DNA of 64,000 nt from Nereocystis luetkeana (Eukaryota; Sar; Phaeophyceae; Laminariales; Laminariaceae): assembly GCA_031213475.1 (NCBI GenBank), contig JARUPZ010000020.1:1674001-1738000 (forward strand), read 5' to 3'. This document shows, one piece after another, positions 10,301 to 25,300 of the stretch. The notes under the pieces were generated by a model, which worked only from the letters and a program-made list of their open reading frames with translations, did no database searches and was not told the DNA's origin. A program made the translations under genes and the position numbers. Position 1 is the first letter of the stretch. Every line of letters begins with the position of its first letter.

Positions 10301-13300
10301 CTTCGCAACCACTGCAGTCTGGCTGTCGCCGGAGCTGCTTCGGTGCGAAGTCCCTGCCGTAGAAGTTCTGGCGGGGACATCCGTGGCGCTAGCCGTTCGT
10401 GTAACGAATAACGGAGTAGATGCATCTTCTAGCGCCGGCCGACTCCTCGTCTATGCTTCGCCGGTGTTGTCAAGCTTCCATCCAATGGCCGGTCCCCGCG
10501 CCGGAGGAACTACCGTCAATCTCACGGTTGATGGCTGGGGGTTACCGGATGACACGGGCGCTATGACTGCCGTAAGGTGTCAGTGGGGAACGACCTTGTC
10601 AACCCCAGGAGACTCGTCTACCGCAAATATAGCTGGACGTATTTTTGTCACTTGTAGATCACCGTCGGCGTCCCTAGTGTCGGCGCGCCATGGTTCCGAT
10701 GTCGCTGACAATTTAGCAGTAGTGACGCTTCAAATAGACGGTCGGAATGCGAGTGTTGCCACAGGTCAGCCTTTTATGTACTATGATGTACCCGTGGTGC
10801 TCAGTGCCTCCCCATCGGTGGGGGGGGAGCTTGGAGGAACCGATGTGGTCCTCAAAGGGTCTGGCTTCGGATTTGGGGAACCGGGGGCAGCTGGTTCCGG
10901 AAAGACAGTGTGCGCATTCGGAGACACGACGGTTGCCGCTGCTGTAGTATCAGACTCGGAGCTGCGATGTCGGTCTCCTATATTTAATGGAGAAAACACG
11001 ACGGCCGCGATGTCGCCGGTCGACTTAAAAGTCTCTTTGAATGGTGGAGTGGACTTCAGCCCTTCCTCTGCACCCTTTCAGTACATGTCGGCGGCGATCA
11101 CATCAGGTAAGCAAAGAGGAGGGCCAACCTGTGACCGTGTTAACGTTGTTCATCACTTGGAGTATTAGGTATATCGGCCGGAAACGATAGACCGCGCTGG
11201 CGAAAATTCCCCCTGTTGTGCATGTGCATGGCGTATCAGTCATGAACGTGATTAACCATCCATACCACCAACCTTGAGACTGCGGCCTACCATGTGAATG
11301 TTCTTTCCAGGCGACGTGCCGTTCATTGCGGCCCGACTAAAGTGTGCCGCATTCCGTCTTTCTTTCCACCCTCAGGAGTTCTTCCCGGGAGTGTCCCTCC
11401 GGGCTCTGTGTCCGAGATAGTTGTAACAGGTAGCGGATTCTTGCCATCGGAGTTGCTGTCGTGCATCTTCCGCTTAGCACCAGGTGCGAATGACTCGTCG
11501 ACTGGTTTTACCAACAGCGAAACGGCAACCGTACTGGCTGCACAAGCGCAACTGATATCTTCCGACGCTGTGGCTTGTACGACTGCGCTTGTGGTAGAAG
11601 CAATGTTGTCATCGTCAATGTCTAAGGCAGCGACATTTCCGTCCACTATCCAAGTCGGAGTGTCGAACAGCGGCGCTGAAACCGACGGCTCTTGGACAGA
11701 CTTGGTGTTGTCGAATGCCCCCGTTCTAGAACGAGCGACGCCAGCGGCAGGGTCTACTACAGGGTGCACGACTGTTACTGTTCGTGGCCACGGATTCCTG
11801 GACTCATCAGACCTCTTGTGCGCGTTCGGGACGACCACGACATCTGCCGTGTTTGTTGACTCCGGCGAGATTTCGTGCCGGACGCCACAATACCATTCCG
11901 GAGATGGAGACTTACCGGTAAGTGTTGCACTCACTGTTAGCAACAACGGCGTGGACTATTCGGAGCTGGCGCTCGACTTCTACTTCATTCCTGCGCCAAC
12001 CGTATCTTCGATATACCCCCGTGTGACCACTATTGAGGATGTTGAGAACGGCCGATCGGTTGTCAACATTCATGGGACGGGCTTCGTCCAGTACTTTGAC
12101 GAAGATTCTCGCGTTGGGGCCGGCAATGGCAAAAGCAGCGGCGCGATACTTAATACGACCTGTAGGTTTGTCGGTATCGGTGATTCTATAGCCGTCGTTG
12201 TGCTTCCAACGATCATTACATGCCCGGTGCCACGTGCTCCCGCCTCGGTGGGTATGGTGGTCGTCACCGTAAGCGTGAACGGACAGGACTTTACAGGTTC
12301 AGAAAGCGGCATAACTCTAGCTATAGTACCAGCACCTCTGGTTGGCTCTTTATTCCCAACAATGGGGCCGTCTCCCGGAGGAACCATGATTCAAGTGTCT
12401 GCGGACAACGTGAGCGAAGTTGACCCGTTGGTGTGCATATTTCAGTTTGGCAACGACACAAGGGTGGGCGTCCCTGCGGAATACGATGGCCGCGGGTTTG
12501 TTAGTTGCACTACCCCCCCTCTTGCATCGGTGGACACGGGCAGAACGGTTACAGACAGGGGAAGAGCAGTGGCGTTAGTGTTCGTTTCCGTTTCCTCAAC
12601 TGCATTGGCGCCAAACCCAGGCATCGGTTCGATGGCGGATTCCGCTGGTACAGAGTTCATCTACTTTTCTACGCCAACGATTTCGTACCTAGACCCCAGC
12701 ACTGGAGCTCCCGGTACAGTAGTGGATGTTGTCGGTGAAGGCTTTTTGGACGCGGTAGGTTTAGCCTGTCGTTTCGGCGGGACGATTGTAGCCGTAGCAT
12801 TCAAGAGCGTCAACCTTGTGACATGTAAAGCGCCTCGGCAAAGTATTTATGGGTCGACTGTGGCGGTTGAAGTGTCGAACAACATGGTCGACTGGACTTC
12901 CAACGGCGTTGCTTTCACAACTCGACCACGCAGCGTACTAGATAGCGTTACTCCCAAGGTTGGCCCGGTGAGTGGGAGCACAATCGTTCGAGTCACAGGG
13001 TTCGACTTTCCCAAAACAAGCAGTAATGATTTTGACAGCAAGATATCGTGCCGGTTCGGGTCGACGATAGTCGCGGCCGCGCCCGCGATGGACGGCGAGT
13101 TGTTCTGTGTTTCTCCGGCAAGTGATCAGGCCGGTTCAGTCAGCTTCGAGATCGCTGAAGATGAATCGGACTTGACCCACAGTGGCTGGCGCTTCCACTA
13201 CGTACCGGACGTCGAAGTGAGCGGAGCCTATCCTTTGACTGGCCCGGAGATGGGTGGCACCGCGGTAGCCATCACTGGATCTCAATTTCTAGGGATGGAG

Positions 13301-16300
13301 CCTGTTGTGTGCCAGTTTGGAGTTTCAGGCTTTCGCTCTGCCGGTCATTGGCTGAGTCGCACGGTGTTTGTGTGTCACACTCCTCCGCAAAGACCGGGAA
13401 CCGCGCGCTTGGCGATAAGCACGAATGGGCAGCAGTTCACGGACACGGGGTTGGCGTACATCTATCAGCCCGAGGCTGCCGTATTATCTATTTCTCCACG
13501 AGGTGGATCGGTACACGGGGGAACCTATATCACGGTGAGGGGGGCCGGTTTTCTCAACACAACTGACATAGCGTGTCGTGTGGGTGACCGCTTGGGAGAG
13601 GCGGCATACGTTGACCCCACGATGGTGCGGTGTAACGTACCACGTGCCGCGATTCACGATCGCGGTTCGTCGGCCGCCGTACGGATAGCAAACAATGGTG
13701 TCGACTTCACGGACAGTCTTGGCGTTTTGTTCGAGTACGTACCGTCCTTCGACTTGCGTTCCATTGAACCCATGGTCGGATCAACCGACGGCGGAACCCT
13801 TATTCGAGTCCATGGGGTGGGGTTCGACACCGCTCAAAACGTCAGCTGCGTGGTAAATGGCAGCGTTGTTCAAACACTCGTCGAGACGGCAAGATCGCTA
13901 ACGTGCACAGCCCCCCTGGCCGTGGAAGCTGGAGAGGTAAGGATCGAGCTTACTGTCAACGGGGTGGACATGAGCTCCTCCACGGCAAGCTTTCGGTACC
14001 ACTGGCCTGTTGAGGTCACTTCCGTGTACCCGATCTCGGCACCTGAGAGCGGGGGATCCAGGCTACTGGTGACGGGCTCGGGATTCACCGACACGGACAC
14101 CCTAGCGTGTGTTTTTGTCCTTTCTCCTGGTCGACATGAAAGCCGGATTATGAGCATCGCTGTTTACCTGTCGGACAATATTATTTCTTGCGCAAGTCCC
14201 AAGGGGAGCGTCGGCGGTGCGGAGTTACGTGTGTCCAACAACGGAATTGATGTATCGGTATCATTGGTGTATTTTACGGTGACTAGCAAGTCAACCGTTA
14301 CAATGCTTTGGCCATCGTCTGGTTGGACCGACGGAGGCACGGCAGTCCGTGTGGAGGGTACGGGGTTCATTGACTCGTCTACCGTGTTCTGTAAGTTTGG
14401 TGATACGATCGTTAGTGCTGACGCTGTGTTAGATACTACCAGCGTTGTGTGCACGTCTCCGCCGCGAGAATATCCAAGCCGTGTGGCCGTGGAGGTCACC
14501 AATAACGGCATGGATTGGACGTCTAGCGGCGTCGTGTTTGAGTATCTTCCTCCAATAACTATTTTCGGGGTGTCACCTAACATTGGCCCGATGAGAGGAG
14601 GGACGGTGGTCCGTTTGAGCGGCTCCGGCTTTGAAGCGTCAGCGGATGGTGGGAAGCTGGCGTGTCGATTCGGGCTAAGCGTGGTGCCGGCCGTCGTCAC
14701 AGGTGCCGGTAGCATCGCATTGTGTGTTGCACCAGCATCCGCGAAGCTTGGTTCTTCTTCCTTGGACATAAGTAGCAACGGGGCGGAGTTCATGTCGGAT
14801 GGGTACACTTTCTATTACAACGAAGATATCGTTGCCGAGTCTGCGTGGCCCCTTGCTGGCCCAGAATCTGGAGACACAGTGGTAACAATTGCAGGCACGG
14901 GCTTCGCAGATACCAGGGAAATATTGTGCGAGTTTGGACTAGGGGGAACGCTTGTACCGGGAACTTGGATCGACTCAAGCACGCTTTCATGCATTTCTCC
15001 ACCCCACATGCCAGGGGTGGTGCCGCTGAGACTGAGCATGAACAGGCAACAGTTCGTAGAGACAGGTCTGTCGTTTGTGTACCTCGTACACTCGACGGTG
15101 CGGACTATTACGCCTTCGTCTGGTCCTCGACATGGTGGCACTCTGATCGAAGTGGCGGGTACTGCATTTGTCAATTCGACCGCCTTGTCATGTCGTCTTG
15201 GAAGTAGGAACCTCCCGGGAGTCTTCATTGACAGTGAACATGTGCGCTGCACTACGCCCCCGTCGGTGTCGTCTTCCCCTTTATCGCTGGAAATATCCAA
15301 CAACGGCGTAGACTACACCAACAGTGCTGTTAAGTTTACGTTCGTACCTGGCCTAAGTATAAGGTACTTGTGGCCAACGAACGGACCCATAATCGGTGGC
15401 ACTAAAGTCGTAGTGCATGGCTCAGGCTTCTCTGGAGGGGCTAACGTTCTCTGTGTTTTCGACGGGAGAGATACCTTGGCAACTGTACGCAGCGACAACG
15501 AGCTTGACTGCCCAACGCCTGGCCGCAACGCCACAGGACGTGTTAAAGTGGAGCTTACGAACAACCAGGTGGACAAGGTATCATCATCGATAGCTTTTAC
15601 GTACGTGGAACCTATCCTCCTGACCAATGTGAGCCCGGCACAATCTGGCGAAGAAGGTGGAGCGGCAGTGGTCGTCACTGGACATAATTTTATCGCGTCT
15701 CCTTCTCTGAATTGCAGGTTTGGCCGGCAGGATGCTACACCTGCGTTGTGGATTTCTTCTACGCAGATCTCGTGTTTGACACCGTCATCGCCGGCAGGTC
15801 TGGGAGATATGAGCCTATCCGTCTCAAACAACGGTCAAGATTTTGCGCGAGGGTCGCTGCTCTTCACGTTTATTCCGGCTTTCACCGTGATAAGAAGCCA
15901 GCCTAGGACCGGTCCCGTCGACGGTGGCACTGAGGTCACGCTCATGGGTACAGGATTGAGCGAAACGGGTCCGTGGGCGTGTGTTTTTGGGGAAGCCGTA
16001 GCAGTTCTGGCAACGCAGCTTGCCACCGGACACTTGCGGTGCAAGTCGCCACCGCAGCCGCCCGGACGGGTGCCACTACGCGTATTCAGGTCCGGCTCTC
16101 CACTTGGATCCGCGGTATCGGGAGCAGTTGCTGCAGCAAGCACGAGCTCGCTTCGAGACTTTGGTATTACCTTTGAGTACCAGGGCACCGTGTTTCTATC
16201 CTCGGTAGAACCACGCAGTGGCTCTACCTCTGGGGGCACGCCCATAACTTTGCGAGGGTTCGGGTTCGCGAACGCTAGCATGCTCACTTGCGGGTTCAGC

Positions 16301-19300
16301 GAGCAAAACGGTCGGTTCCTCTCGTCACCTGCTGTACAAGCCTCAGGAAGTACGGCTGTTTGCTCTTCGCCCCCGCTTACTTCGGGAAAGGGATATGCTT
16401 ACGTCGCTGGCCCAACCGTGGTCACGGTCACGGTTAGTCTCAACGGGGTAGACTTTACTCGCCGAGGCCTGCAGTATACATACTACCAGCCAGTCGAGGT
16501 CTTCGGATTATTCCCAGCAATGGGATCCACCAGCGGGGGAACAGTCGTTACAATCGTGGGCCGAGGTTTCCTCCCGTCAGAGGCACTCAGTTGCCGTTTC
16601 GGAGCATTTGCGGCTTCTCCGGGAGAGTTCCTATCTTCGGATGCGGTCCGCTGTACTTCGCCTCCGTCTCCGCATGGCCCCACGGACGTGATAGTTTCAA
16701 TTACGAACAACCTGGCGGATTATTCTGAATCATCCGCGATTTTCGAGTACCGTCCACATGCGCGGCCGGAGCGGTTTTATCCTTCCATCAGCCCTCTATC
16801 CGGGGGAATGTTGGTCACTATCGAAGGGGGTACCTTCTTTGCGACACCGCAGCTAGCTTGCCGCTTTGGGGGGATTGTTGTGAAGGCTAATCTTGAGTCC
16901 CGCACGTCGATCACCTGCCAAGTTCCCAAGTCTTCCGTGGAGAAGGAAGTGCTTTTGCAGGTTACCGTGAACGGAATAGAGTGGGAAGACATTCAAACCA
17001 CAAACAACCCAGGGACTTTTACATACTACAGGCCACCAGAGGTCACCATGCTCCATCCCAGCACCGGACCGCAAGAGGGAGGAACACACTTGTCCATTTT
17101 CGGACGTTTTCTGAAACCAGCACTAATGGACGGCCCTGTACTCTGTAGAATGGGCAACGTGTCGGCGGCTTCCCAGCATGTGTCTGCGGCACTCGCGAGG
17201 GATCCGTCTAATATTGAAGGTGTTGAGGACCACGTGGTCTGCAAGGTCCCCGACCTCAGTGCGTACAACTTCATGGGAGTTGAAGTGGCTGTAAGTACTG
17301 ATGGAGGGCAGCATTTTTCTTCGCCAGCTTTGGTATTCACGTATGTTCAGGTGAGAAGTGGAGGTATAGGGCGCGAGCTCGAACGAGTATAATTCAATAA
17401 CGTAATTTTACGGTTTAACTCTCTGCCTGTCTGGCCCGAATTTTGTTGAACACGATCATTCTCTTGGCTAGCGAATTCTATCAAGTGAATTTGTCCAGAG
17501 CGAGCATAGGCTAACAACGTGAAACGAGTCCCTCTGTTGCCGCGGTAATACGTTCGATACTTATCCTCGGCCCGGCAAAAGCGCAGAATGACCGCGTAAC
17601 CCATCATTTCCACTCTGTAACATGTTAAGGGACAGGTGCGCTAGGGGAACTCATCAATACTTTGGGCTGCGGGACCGACTTTTATCCTTTTTTTTATCTG
17701 TATTTTTTGTTCAGGTTGGTCATTTGTTTGTTTCTTCTACAATGAGGTTTGGCCATGTACCTGGACACGCATTACAACATGCCCCTGCAAACCCTACAAA
17801 AACTCAGCAGGTGCCTATAATCCATTCTATAACTCCTACGGCTTCAATGGAACGGGGAGAGACCACGGTGACCTTGATGGGTCAGGGGTTCTTGAGCATT
17901 CCGACCTTAGCTTGCCGTTTCGGTCTCTCCAACAGCACACAACCCGCCCAGGTCGTTTCGAGCGAGCACATCAAATGCCCCACGCCGGCAGAATCAGAAC
18001 CAGGCGAGGTCTACCTGGAGGTGACTCTCAACGGCCTCGACTACACGGCGCAGCAGATACCATTCAACTTTTTGCCGATGGTAAGTATTTCCCGTTTAGC
18101 GCCCGAGACTGGCCTCGTGAGTGGGGGAACTCCTGTCATACTCGAAGGGTCAGGCTTCGCTGAAGTTGGGCGAGAGGGGGTACGAGCCTTCTGTCAGTGG
18201 GAACTTCCTGGTCCCGATCCACGAGAAGTGCTTGTGACTCAGGCATCGGTGACGTCCGATTCAACGCTAGGGTGTATGTCGCCTCCCGCCGGGCAACCCG
18301 GTGGTGCGCGGGTCTCGGTGTTTGCAAACGATGTCAATATCGCGAACGATGCTGACGTGACCCTGCTGTTTGATTATAGGATGCGAGCGGTCGTCAAAGA
18401 ACTGGTTCCTGCACATGGTCAGCCCCTCGGAGGGACCCGGATAACTGTTGTAGGTGACGAATTTGTAGACGACAGTGGGCTCAGTTGCCGCTTTCATCCC
18501 GTGTCCTCTGGGGGAAAGTCGGCTGCCGAGATAACTAATGGAGTTGATGTGCCAGCGGAATTCGTTTCAACGACAGAGGTGCGTTGCCTGTCGCCGGCGC
18601 CGGGTTTGCTCTGGCCTCAACAAGAGGATTCTTCGGACGTGGGCCACGCGCTGGTGGAGATTTCTAACGGCATGTTGTCTTCTGAAACGTTCGACACCAA
18701 CCGAGGAACTTCTTTCTGGTACCGTCGGCAGCCAAAGGTCAGCCCAAGTAATTTTTAGATGTGTCTGCTTTAAACTTTATTCAACGTGCATGTATGAGCA
18801 TACCCCAAGAGGAGGGTGGAGAGCGTTGTCGATGAAACCAAACCTACTGCCAGGTACGCTTGTCGGCTGTATTGTTGGCGTTTGTTGTTCGTGACGACAC
18901 CGTTCACCATTTGCGTGAGTACCGTCTCGACATGACTCACATTACCCTTTTTCTTCAGGTGATGAAGCTGACACCCACGTCTGGGTCGTCTAAAGATGGA
19001 GCCACTATTCATATCGCCGGAGAACTGTTCATGGCCAGCGACGCGCTTAGATGCCGCGTAGGTGATATCTCTGTCGTTGCAAAGTTCGTGTCGCCGACGC
19101 ACATTTCTTGCACGGTAATGGGGCCTATCGCTCCAGAATCGGTCGAGGTTACGGTAACCGACAATGGTGTAGACTTCATCGCAGCAGGTACCTTCATGTT
19201 CTTGCCGGAAACTACGGTGACGGACCTGAACCCATCCTCAGGCCCATTTTCCGCGGAAGGGTCTGTCGTTTTGAAAGGGACTGGTTTCTCCACCGTCGAC

Positions 19301-22300
19301 AGGCCTTTGTGTTCGTTCGGCGGAGACATGGTTCACGCTGAGGTGATTTCTCCCACCGAAGTTGTGTGCACAACCCCTGTTGTGGCGCGCCCGGCGTCCT
19401 CGCGGCCAATTCCGCTACCGGTGCCCGTACAATTCTCCAACCACGGATTCGACTTGAATGGCGAGTCTGACGGTGGTGCTTCCCCGGGACTTATGTTTAT
19501 GGTTTACGACGAGCCATTGGTGTCGTCCCTCACACCATCAGGAGGGGTGACAAACGGTGGAAAATCGTTTGTGGCCATAACCGGCACCAACCTCGCTATA
19601 CATGGCGCGGTAAACCCGGGCGAGGACCGGTTGGCCTGTCGGCTTGGAAAGGACGGCAACGTGACCACCGGAATCGTAGCTAACGCCACGCACGCAATGT
19701 GCGAAGTCGCGTGCGGAAACTTCAGTGGCCGCGCGAGTTTGGAAGTGTCGCTAAACGAGGGTGCTCACTGGACGCCGTCTGATGTGGGATTTGTTTGTGC
19801 CCATCTTCCGGAGGTTGATTTTGTTCACCCGCCGATCGGTCCTGTTCGTGGTGGTACGATCGTCACCGTACGAGGATCTGGCTTTATGCCCAGTGCGTTG
19901 CTGAGCTGTCGTGTCGGTCACGACACGTACGGCGTTACTCCGGTACCAGCTGTGTGGATCTCGAGCTCGGTACTCGAGTGCTCAACCCCTGCAATGTCGG
20001 GGGCACTCGGGGGTAATACGAATAGCAGCGTTGTTGTGACTAACGACGGTGTCCACTACTCCGAGCCGTCGTTGGGTACTACCTTCGCATATGTGTTGTC
20101 CCCTATGGTCTGGCGTGTGTTGCCAAAGTTTGCGCCCAGCTCTGGCAGCGGCATGAAGGTGATGGCCATTGGCACAAACTTTGTAAATGTTTCGACTTGC
20201 TCATGCCACTTGACATATTTGGTCAACGACAACGGCACTCTCAGTGATTATCGAAGCGTGCCTGCCCCAGCGACGTTTATTTCGCCCACGGCAGTATCGT
20301 GTATCGTACCGGGGGGAGTCTTGCCTCCTGGGCCAGTTCAGTTGGCAGTATCGGCGAACGGTGTGGATTTCGAAGATTCTGGGGCGTCCTTGGAGCTCGA
20401 TGCCTTGCCACAAGTTTTCAAGGTGGTGCCTGCGAGGGGTATAGCGGGAACCACGGCCACTCCTGTTGAGGTAAGAGCTATTATAGTAGCGACCTTCAGC
20501 ATCGTCCACCTGCCCAAACGTGACATGCGTGCCCTGCTACCGGGAGGTATTTTTCAATTGAATTGCATCATTTTATTGTTCTGTACTACGTTCGTCTTCG
20601 ATGTCTTGTGATGCCTTTTCTTATCAAGCTAATGGTGGATGTTGACCAGATTGCCACTACCTGTTTGGACCAAGAGATTTTAAGTGAAGATTTTTAGTCG
20701 TGTCAAATTGCTGCGGCGCCTAGCACATGTTAGACACCAATGTCACTCGATGCTGACATTGCTAGTGCGTCGTGATTCTGCTCAGATATACGGAGCTGGA
20801 TTTGTCAACCGCACTGGCCTCTTACGCTGCCGCTTTGGTGACAACAGCGCTGTGGAAGGTTCGTTCGCGTCTTCTCGTGTGTTGCGATGCTTAGCACCTG
20901 CACAGAAAACAACAGGAGCGGTCGATGTCACTGTGTCGATCGACGGCGGGGCGTCCTTCGGGGGAGGTTCTGGTTCGCTACCGACCCTTTTCCGATACCT
21001 GGAGCCCTCTTTTGTGACAGGACTGTCTCCCCGCAGTGGCCCGGATACGGGGGGTACGGTCATCACCGTGCTCGGTACGGGTTTCAGCGACGACTTCCTG
21101 TTCACGTGCTCGTTTCACAGGAAAACGAAAGCCGAAGAGACAGGCAGGGAGGGTGAGGCGGAAACATCTGCTGTAGTTGTGTCTTCGTCAGAGCTGAACT
21201 GTATCGCACCACGAATCGCTTCAGGTATCAAAGTCGGAGAAGAGGTGGAATTGGTGATCTCTGCCGACTATGGAGGTGATGTTTTAACGCCGGTCCCTAT
21301 ATCCGTTGGCGGATCAAGAGACCAGCCATATTTCACGTACGTAACGAGTTTGCAGCTTACTATGTTGAAACCAGACCGAGGGCCAGCTGCGGGCGGAACT
21401 GTCGTCGAAATCGGTGGAGCGAATTTTCTGCCGCCTGGGACGGGAAGTGACACAGCGACGGCCGGGGTCTCTACCTCCCACGCGGTTTGGTGCCAGTTTG
21501 GCACGGCTGTCACGCTGGGATCTCGTATCTCTGACACATTGATACGATGCTCTTCACCTCCAAGGGGCGCTGGGTTGCCTGCTCAGGCAGAGGTTGGCAT
21601 CAGTGTGAATGGTGGGGCCGACTTTGCACGAGGGGCGCCAGGGTCAGAACTGGTAAGTGCGAAGCTAGTACGAAATGTGTTTTGTTCTTGCCGGATGCCT
21701 GGCGTCCTTAGCCCCTTTACAGTTGCACGCGCGGTTTTGGCGACAGACTACTTGCAATTAGTGCGCATACAGGTTTGCAGCAACGAAGCGCGACAGGTGG
21801 GCAATGATTCATTGACAAATGTTCTTGTTCGTCCCGACCAGGCGCTACAGCCTGGTGGATTAAAGTCCAATCCCGGACGATTTCCCCCATTCCGGTCTCG
21901 GTCAAGTACCATGTAGTACCATGTGCTTTACGTCTCGCAGCTATTCCGAATAATACAGGCCAACGCATAAACAAATTGCAGACCATGATGTGCTATGAGA
22001 CAATCGAACAAGGTTTGCTGTTGAGCCTTTGTTTCGGGGCTTCGTTTACTTTCGTCCTTGTGGATTTGATAGCCCCCATCCCTGTGCGCCCATCACACCA
22101 GATATTCGTGTACGAAGGCTCGGTGCAAGTGGTTTCGCTGTCGCCAGGCTTTGTCATGTCGACCGGTGGTACGCGCATCACTCTGAAGGGGTCTGGGTTC
22201 CCGCGCCGAGGAGACATACGTTGCCGGTTCGGGGAGGCCACGGACAGTTCCTCTAACCCACCCCCAACATCCTACGCGTACGCGTTATCTCCCGGAGAAT

Positions 22301-25300
22301 TAGCGTGCAACGTGCCTTCAACTGGAATCGGTGTGGCGGAGCTTGGCTCCGCTCAACTTTTTCTCGCTACTACTGGTGATGACTTTCAACCGACGGAGAT
22401 GTTCGTCAACTACGTTCCGATGGTGGTGATCGATTCGTTCAGCCCGGTACGTGTCGACGAGCAGGGTTACCATAGCATATTAATTCGTGGGTCATACTTT
22501 CCGGACCTCCCAGATCTGGCCTGTCGGTTCGCAGGGGGCGTTAACTCTACGACTCCCGCCCTGTGGTTGAAACCTACGGCGGTGCGCTGTCTCACCCCGT
22601 CGCTGACCCCGGGAAACGCATCTATCGAAGTTACGTTCAACGGTGAGGACTTCATGGCAGCGCCCCAAACGTTGGTAGTAGATGCAAAACTGACTGTCTC
22701 CGGCGTCTTCCCTCTCTCGGGGCCAATCAGCGGCGGCACCAAAATTACCGTTACTGGCACTGGGTTCGGTGTTAATTACGGACACGAAAAAATCGAGAAT
22801 TACAGCGATATGTTCTGCTTGTTTGGAGAGTCTCCCGCGACCGCCACAATTCTTTCGCCGACAAGTCTTTCGTGCCGGGCCCCGCCTGGCTTCGACAGCG
22901 TCGATGCCAATGCGCATGGGTCGGTGCTTTTGACGATTGCTAGACGTGGCGACGACAGCCCCACGATTTTAACTCCTTCAGATTCGGCACCGTTTAACTA
23001 CCTCTACCTTAGAGACACCGTGTTGACAAGCATTTATCCCGGCAGTGGCTCGTCGGCTGGCGGTACTCGAGTGGCGCTTTCAGACATTCAGGGCGAAGTT
23101 TTCTTGGTACGAGCTGCTGGATTGGAGCCAGATATTCGATGCAGGTTTGGGCCCTCTGCAGACGCCGTCACTATTGTGTCTGAGGACTCTTCGGTGCAAG
23201 ACTACCTTTTCTGCGTCTCTCCGCCGTTGCTAGGAACAGCACCGACCAACGTCACCGTCGAAGTGTCCCTGAATGGCGGGAACGACTTCTTGGCGTCTGA
23301 AGCTGTGTTTGCCTACTATGATGATCCGAAGATCGATTCAGTGAGCCCTTCAGCGATTTCTGCCAAGGGTGGAGCGATAGTGGTGCTGGAAGGGGAAAAT
23401 TTCCCTGCAACAAACGGCTTCAATTGTACCTTTGGCCCGGAACCAACATCGGGGGTAGGTAAGTGGGTGTCGTCGACAATGCTGGAGTGCGTGTCCCCAC
23501 CACACCCACCGGGTTTTGCTTCGATATCCACCACATTCAATGGCGTGGATATTAGTACATCTACCGCTTTGTTGGAGTACTACGAAGACCTGTGCGTAAC
23601 ATCGATACTACCGGCATACGAAGTTATCGCGAGCGGTGCGGAGGTTACGCTTATAGGGACAGGGCTCGTGAACTCCTCTCTGATGTGCCTCCGATGGCGT
23701 AGTAATTCAGACGAAGGTACGAACACCAGCGCGTGGTATATAAACTCCCTGGACTTCGTCAACGACACTGCCGCAACATTTGTAGCTCCAAACGTCGGGA
23801 TGGACGAGGAGGGAGACCCCGTCGTTCTCAGCTTGGAAGTGTCGAACAACGGGTTGGACTTTGTTCCCGTGGAAGCATCCTTATCATTCGCCATATCGGG
23901 AAGCCCTCGAGTGTATAACGCTTTCCCACGATATGGTACCGTTGCCGGGGGCACATCAGTGCAAATTGTGGGCACAGGCTTTGTTCCACTGGCTACTTCG
24001 TGCAGGTTTGGAGTACGGCGATTGAATGACGAAATCGATGCCCGAGGCGAAGAGCCGCCTGTGCTTGCCAGCGCTAACGTGCACAACTCCACTTATCTCA
24101 CATGCGTGACACCACAAGCCCCGCCCGGTGAATATTTTATGGAAGTGGTGTCTGGTGTGGCGATGGATGCCTTCTCGACAGCCACGAGTGGCAGCAATTA
24201 TGAAGCGCCGAATATTAGAGCTACTATGCATTTCACCTACATTCCCGTGCCTGAGGTAGTGACCGTTGAACCCACGATTCTACTCGAGTCTGGTGGTGCC
24301 GACATCACCATCACAGCCGTAAATATGAGCCGCACAGGTCTAGAGACTTGCCGGTTTGGAGGCGACGTACAAGTCAAGGCGGTGTGGTGGAGTGCCCAAG
24401 GCGTAAGATGCCAGGCGCCTCCCTCACCGCCGGGGTTAACAACGGTGGAGCTGACATTGAACGGAGTGGAGTGGTTGACCCTACCATTTAGCATACGCTA
24501 TGAACCAAATCGCTTTGCCCACTCCTTAACACCGTCTATGGGGCCAATGAGTGGAGGATCAATTGTCGCAGTGTCAGGAATAGGATTCGCTGATTCCAAA
24601 GGAGAGGAAACGCGTGGAGAATACTCTTGTAGCTTTGGAGACATCGAGGTGAGCTACCGTGTGCTTCGAAATACAATCCGCCATCAATAGTACGTACGGT
24701 AAATAGTCGTTTCCGTAGGCAACATATTTAGTACTAAGAAATGAGGAGGGGGGGGGGGGTAAGATAGACGTTGCACGATGACTCCTAACTTTTGGCGTGC
24801 GATGGGATGTTCCTTCATTCGTTTCGCGCTCGAATATTCCTCTGCCACCTCGTGCCCCTTGACTGCCGGCGTATGCCTTGACCATATACTCAATGTCCCC
24901 TTCCCTTCACCAAGGTCACTGGCCGCGCCCTGAACGACTCGACGCTAGAGTGTGTTTCGCCAGCAGCTCCGATGGAAGGAATTGTGTCGGTGACCGTAGC
25001 TTTGCGGTTTAACAACACCGAACGCAACGTTCTTCTCGGAACCAACGGAGACACCAGCGGGTCCGGAAACGACCTTCAGTTCAACTTCTATGCCTCCGAA
25101 CTTGTGTCTGCGATTCGTCCTTCCGGCGGTCCCTCGCGCGGTGGTACCGTTGTGGCTGTTAGCGGGTCAAACTTTCGGAACACCACGAATTTAGTGGTAC
25201 GTTTCATTTTTTCGGGCATCTACAGCAATGAAGCCGAACAGGACCTCAAATTTGGTTCCGCTTCAACCACCGTTCCGGCGCGGTTCGTTGGTATCGGAGA

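Noticed and set aside
11312-11375. Earlier acceptor for exon 4 after TTCTTTCCAG
   Set aside because: Its phase does not match the phase-1 end of exon 3. The later CCCTCAG matches and gives the right IPT spacing.
11323-14808. Long minus-strand open frames (207 and 214 aa) under exon 4
   Set aside because: Plus-strand IPT domains run through the whole stretch. The minus frames mirror the repeat codons and have no domain of their own.
17715-17810. Earlier start for exon 5 after TTTTTTGTTCAG
   Set aside because: The pyrimidine tract is better and the frame is open, but the extra 32 residues fit no IPT position, while the start at 17811 gives the normal YVQ-VPIIHSITP join. Kept only as an alternative.
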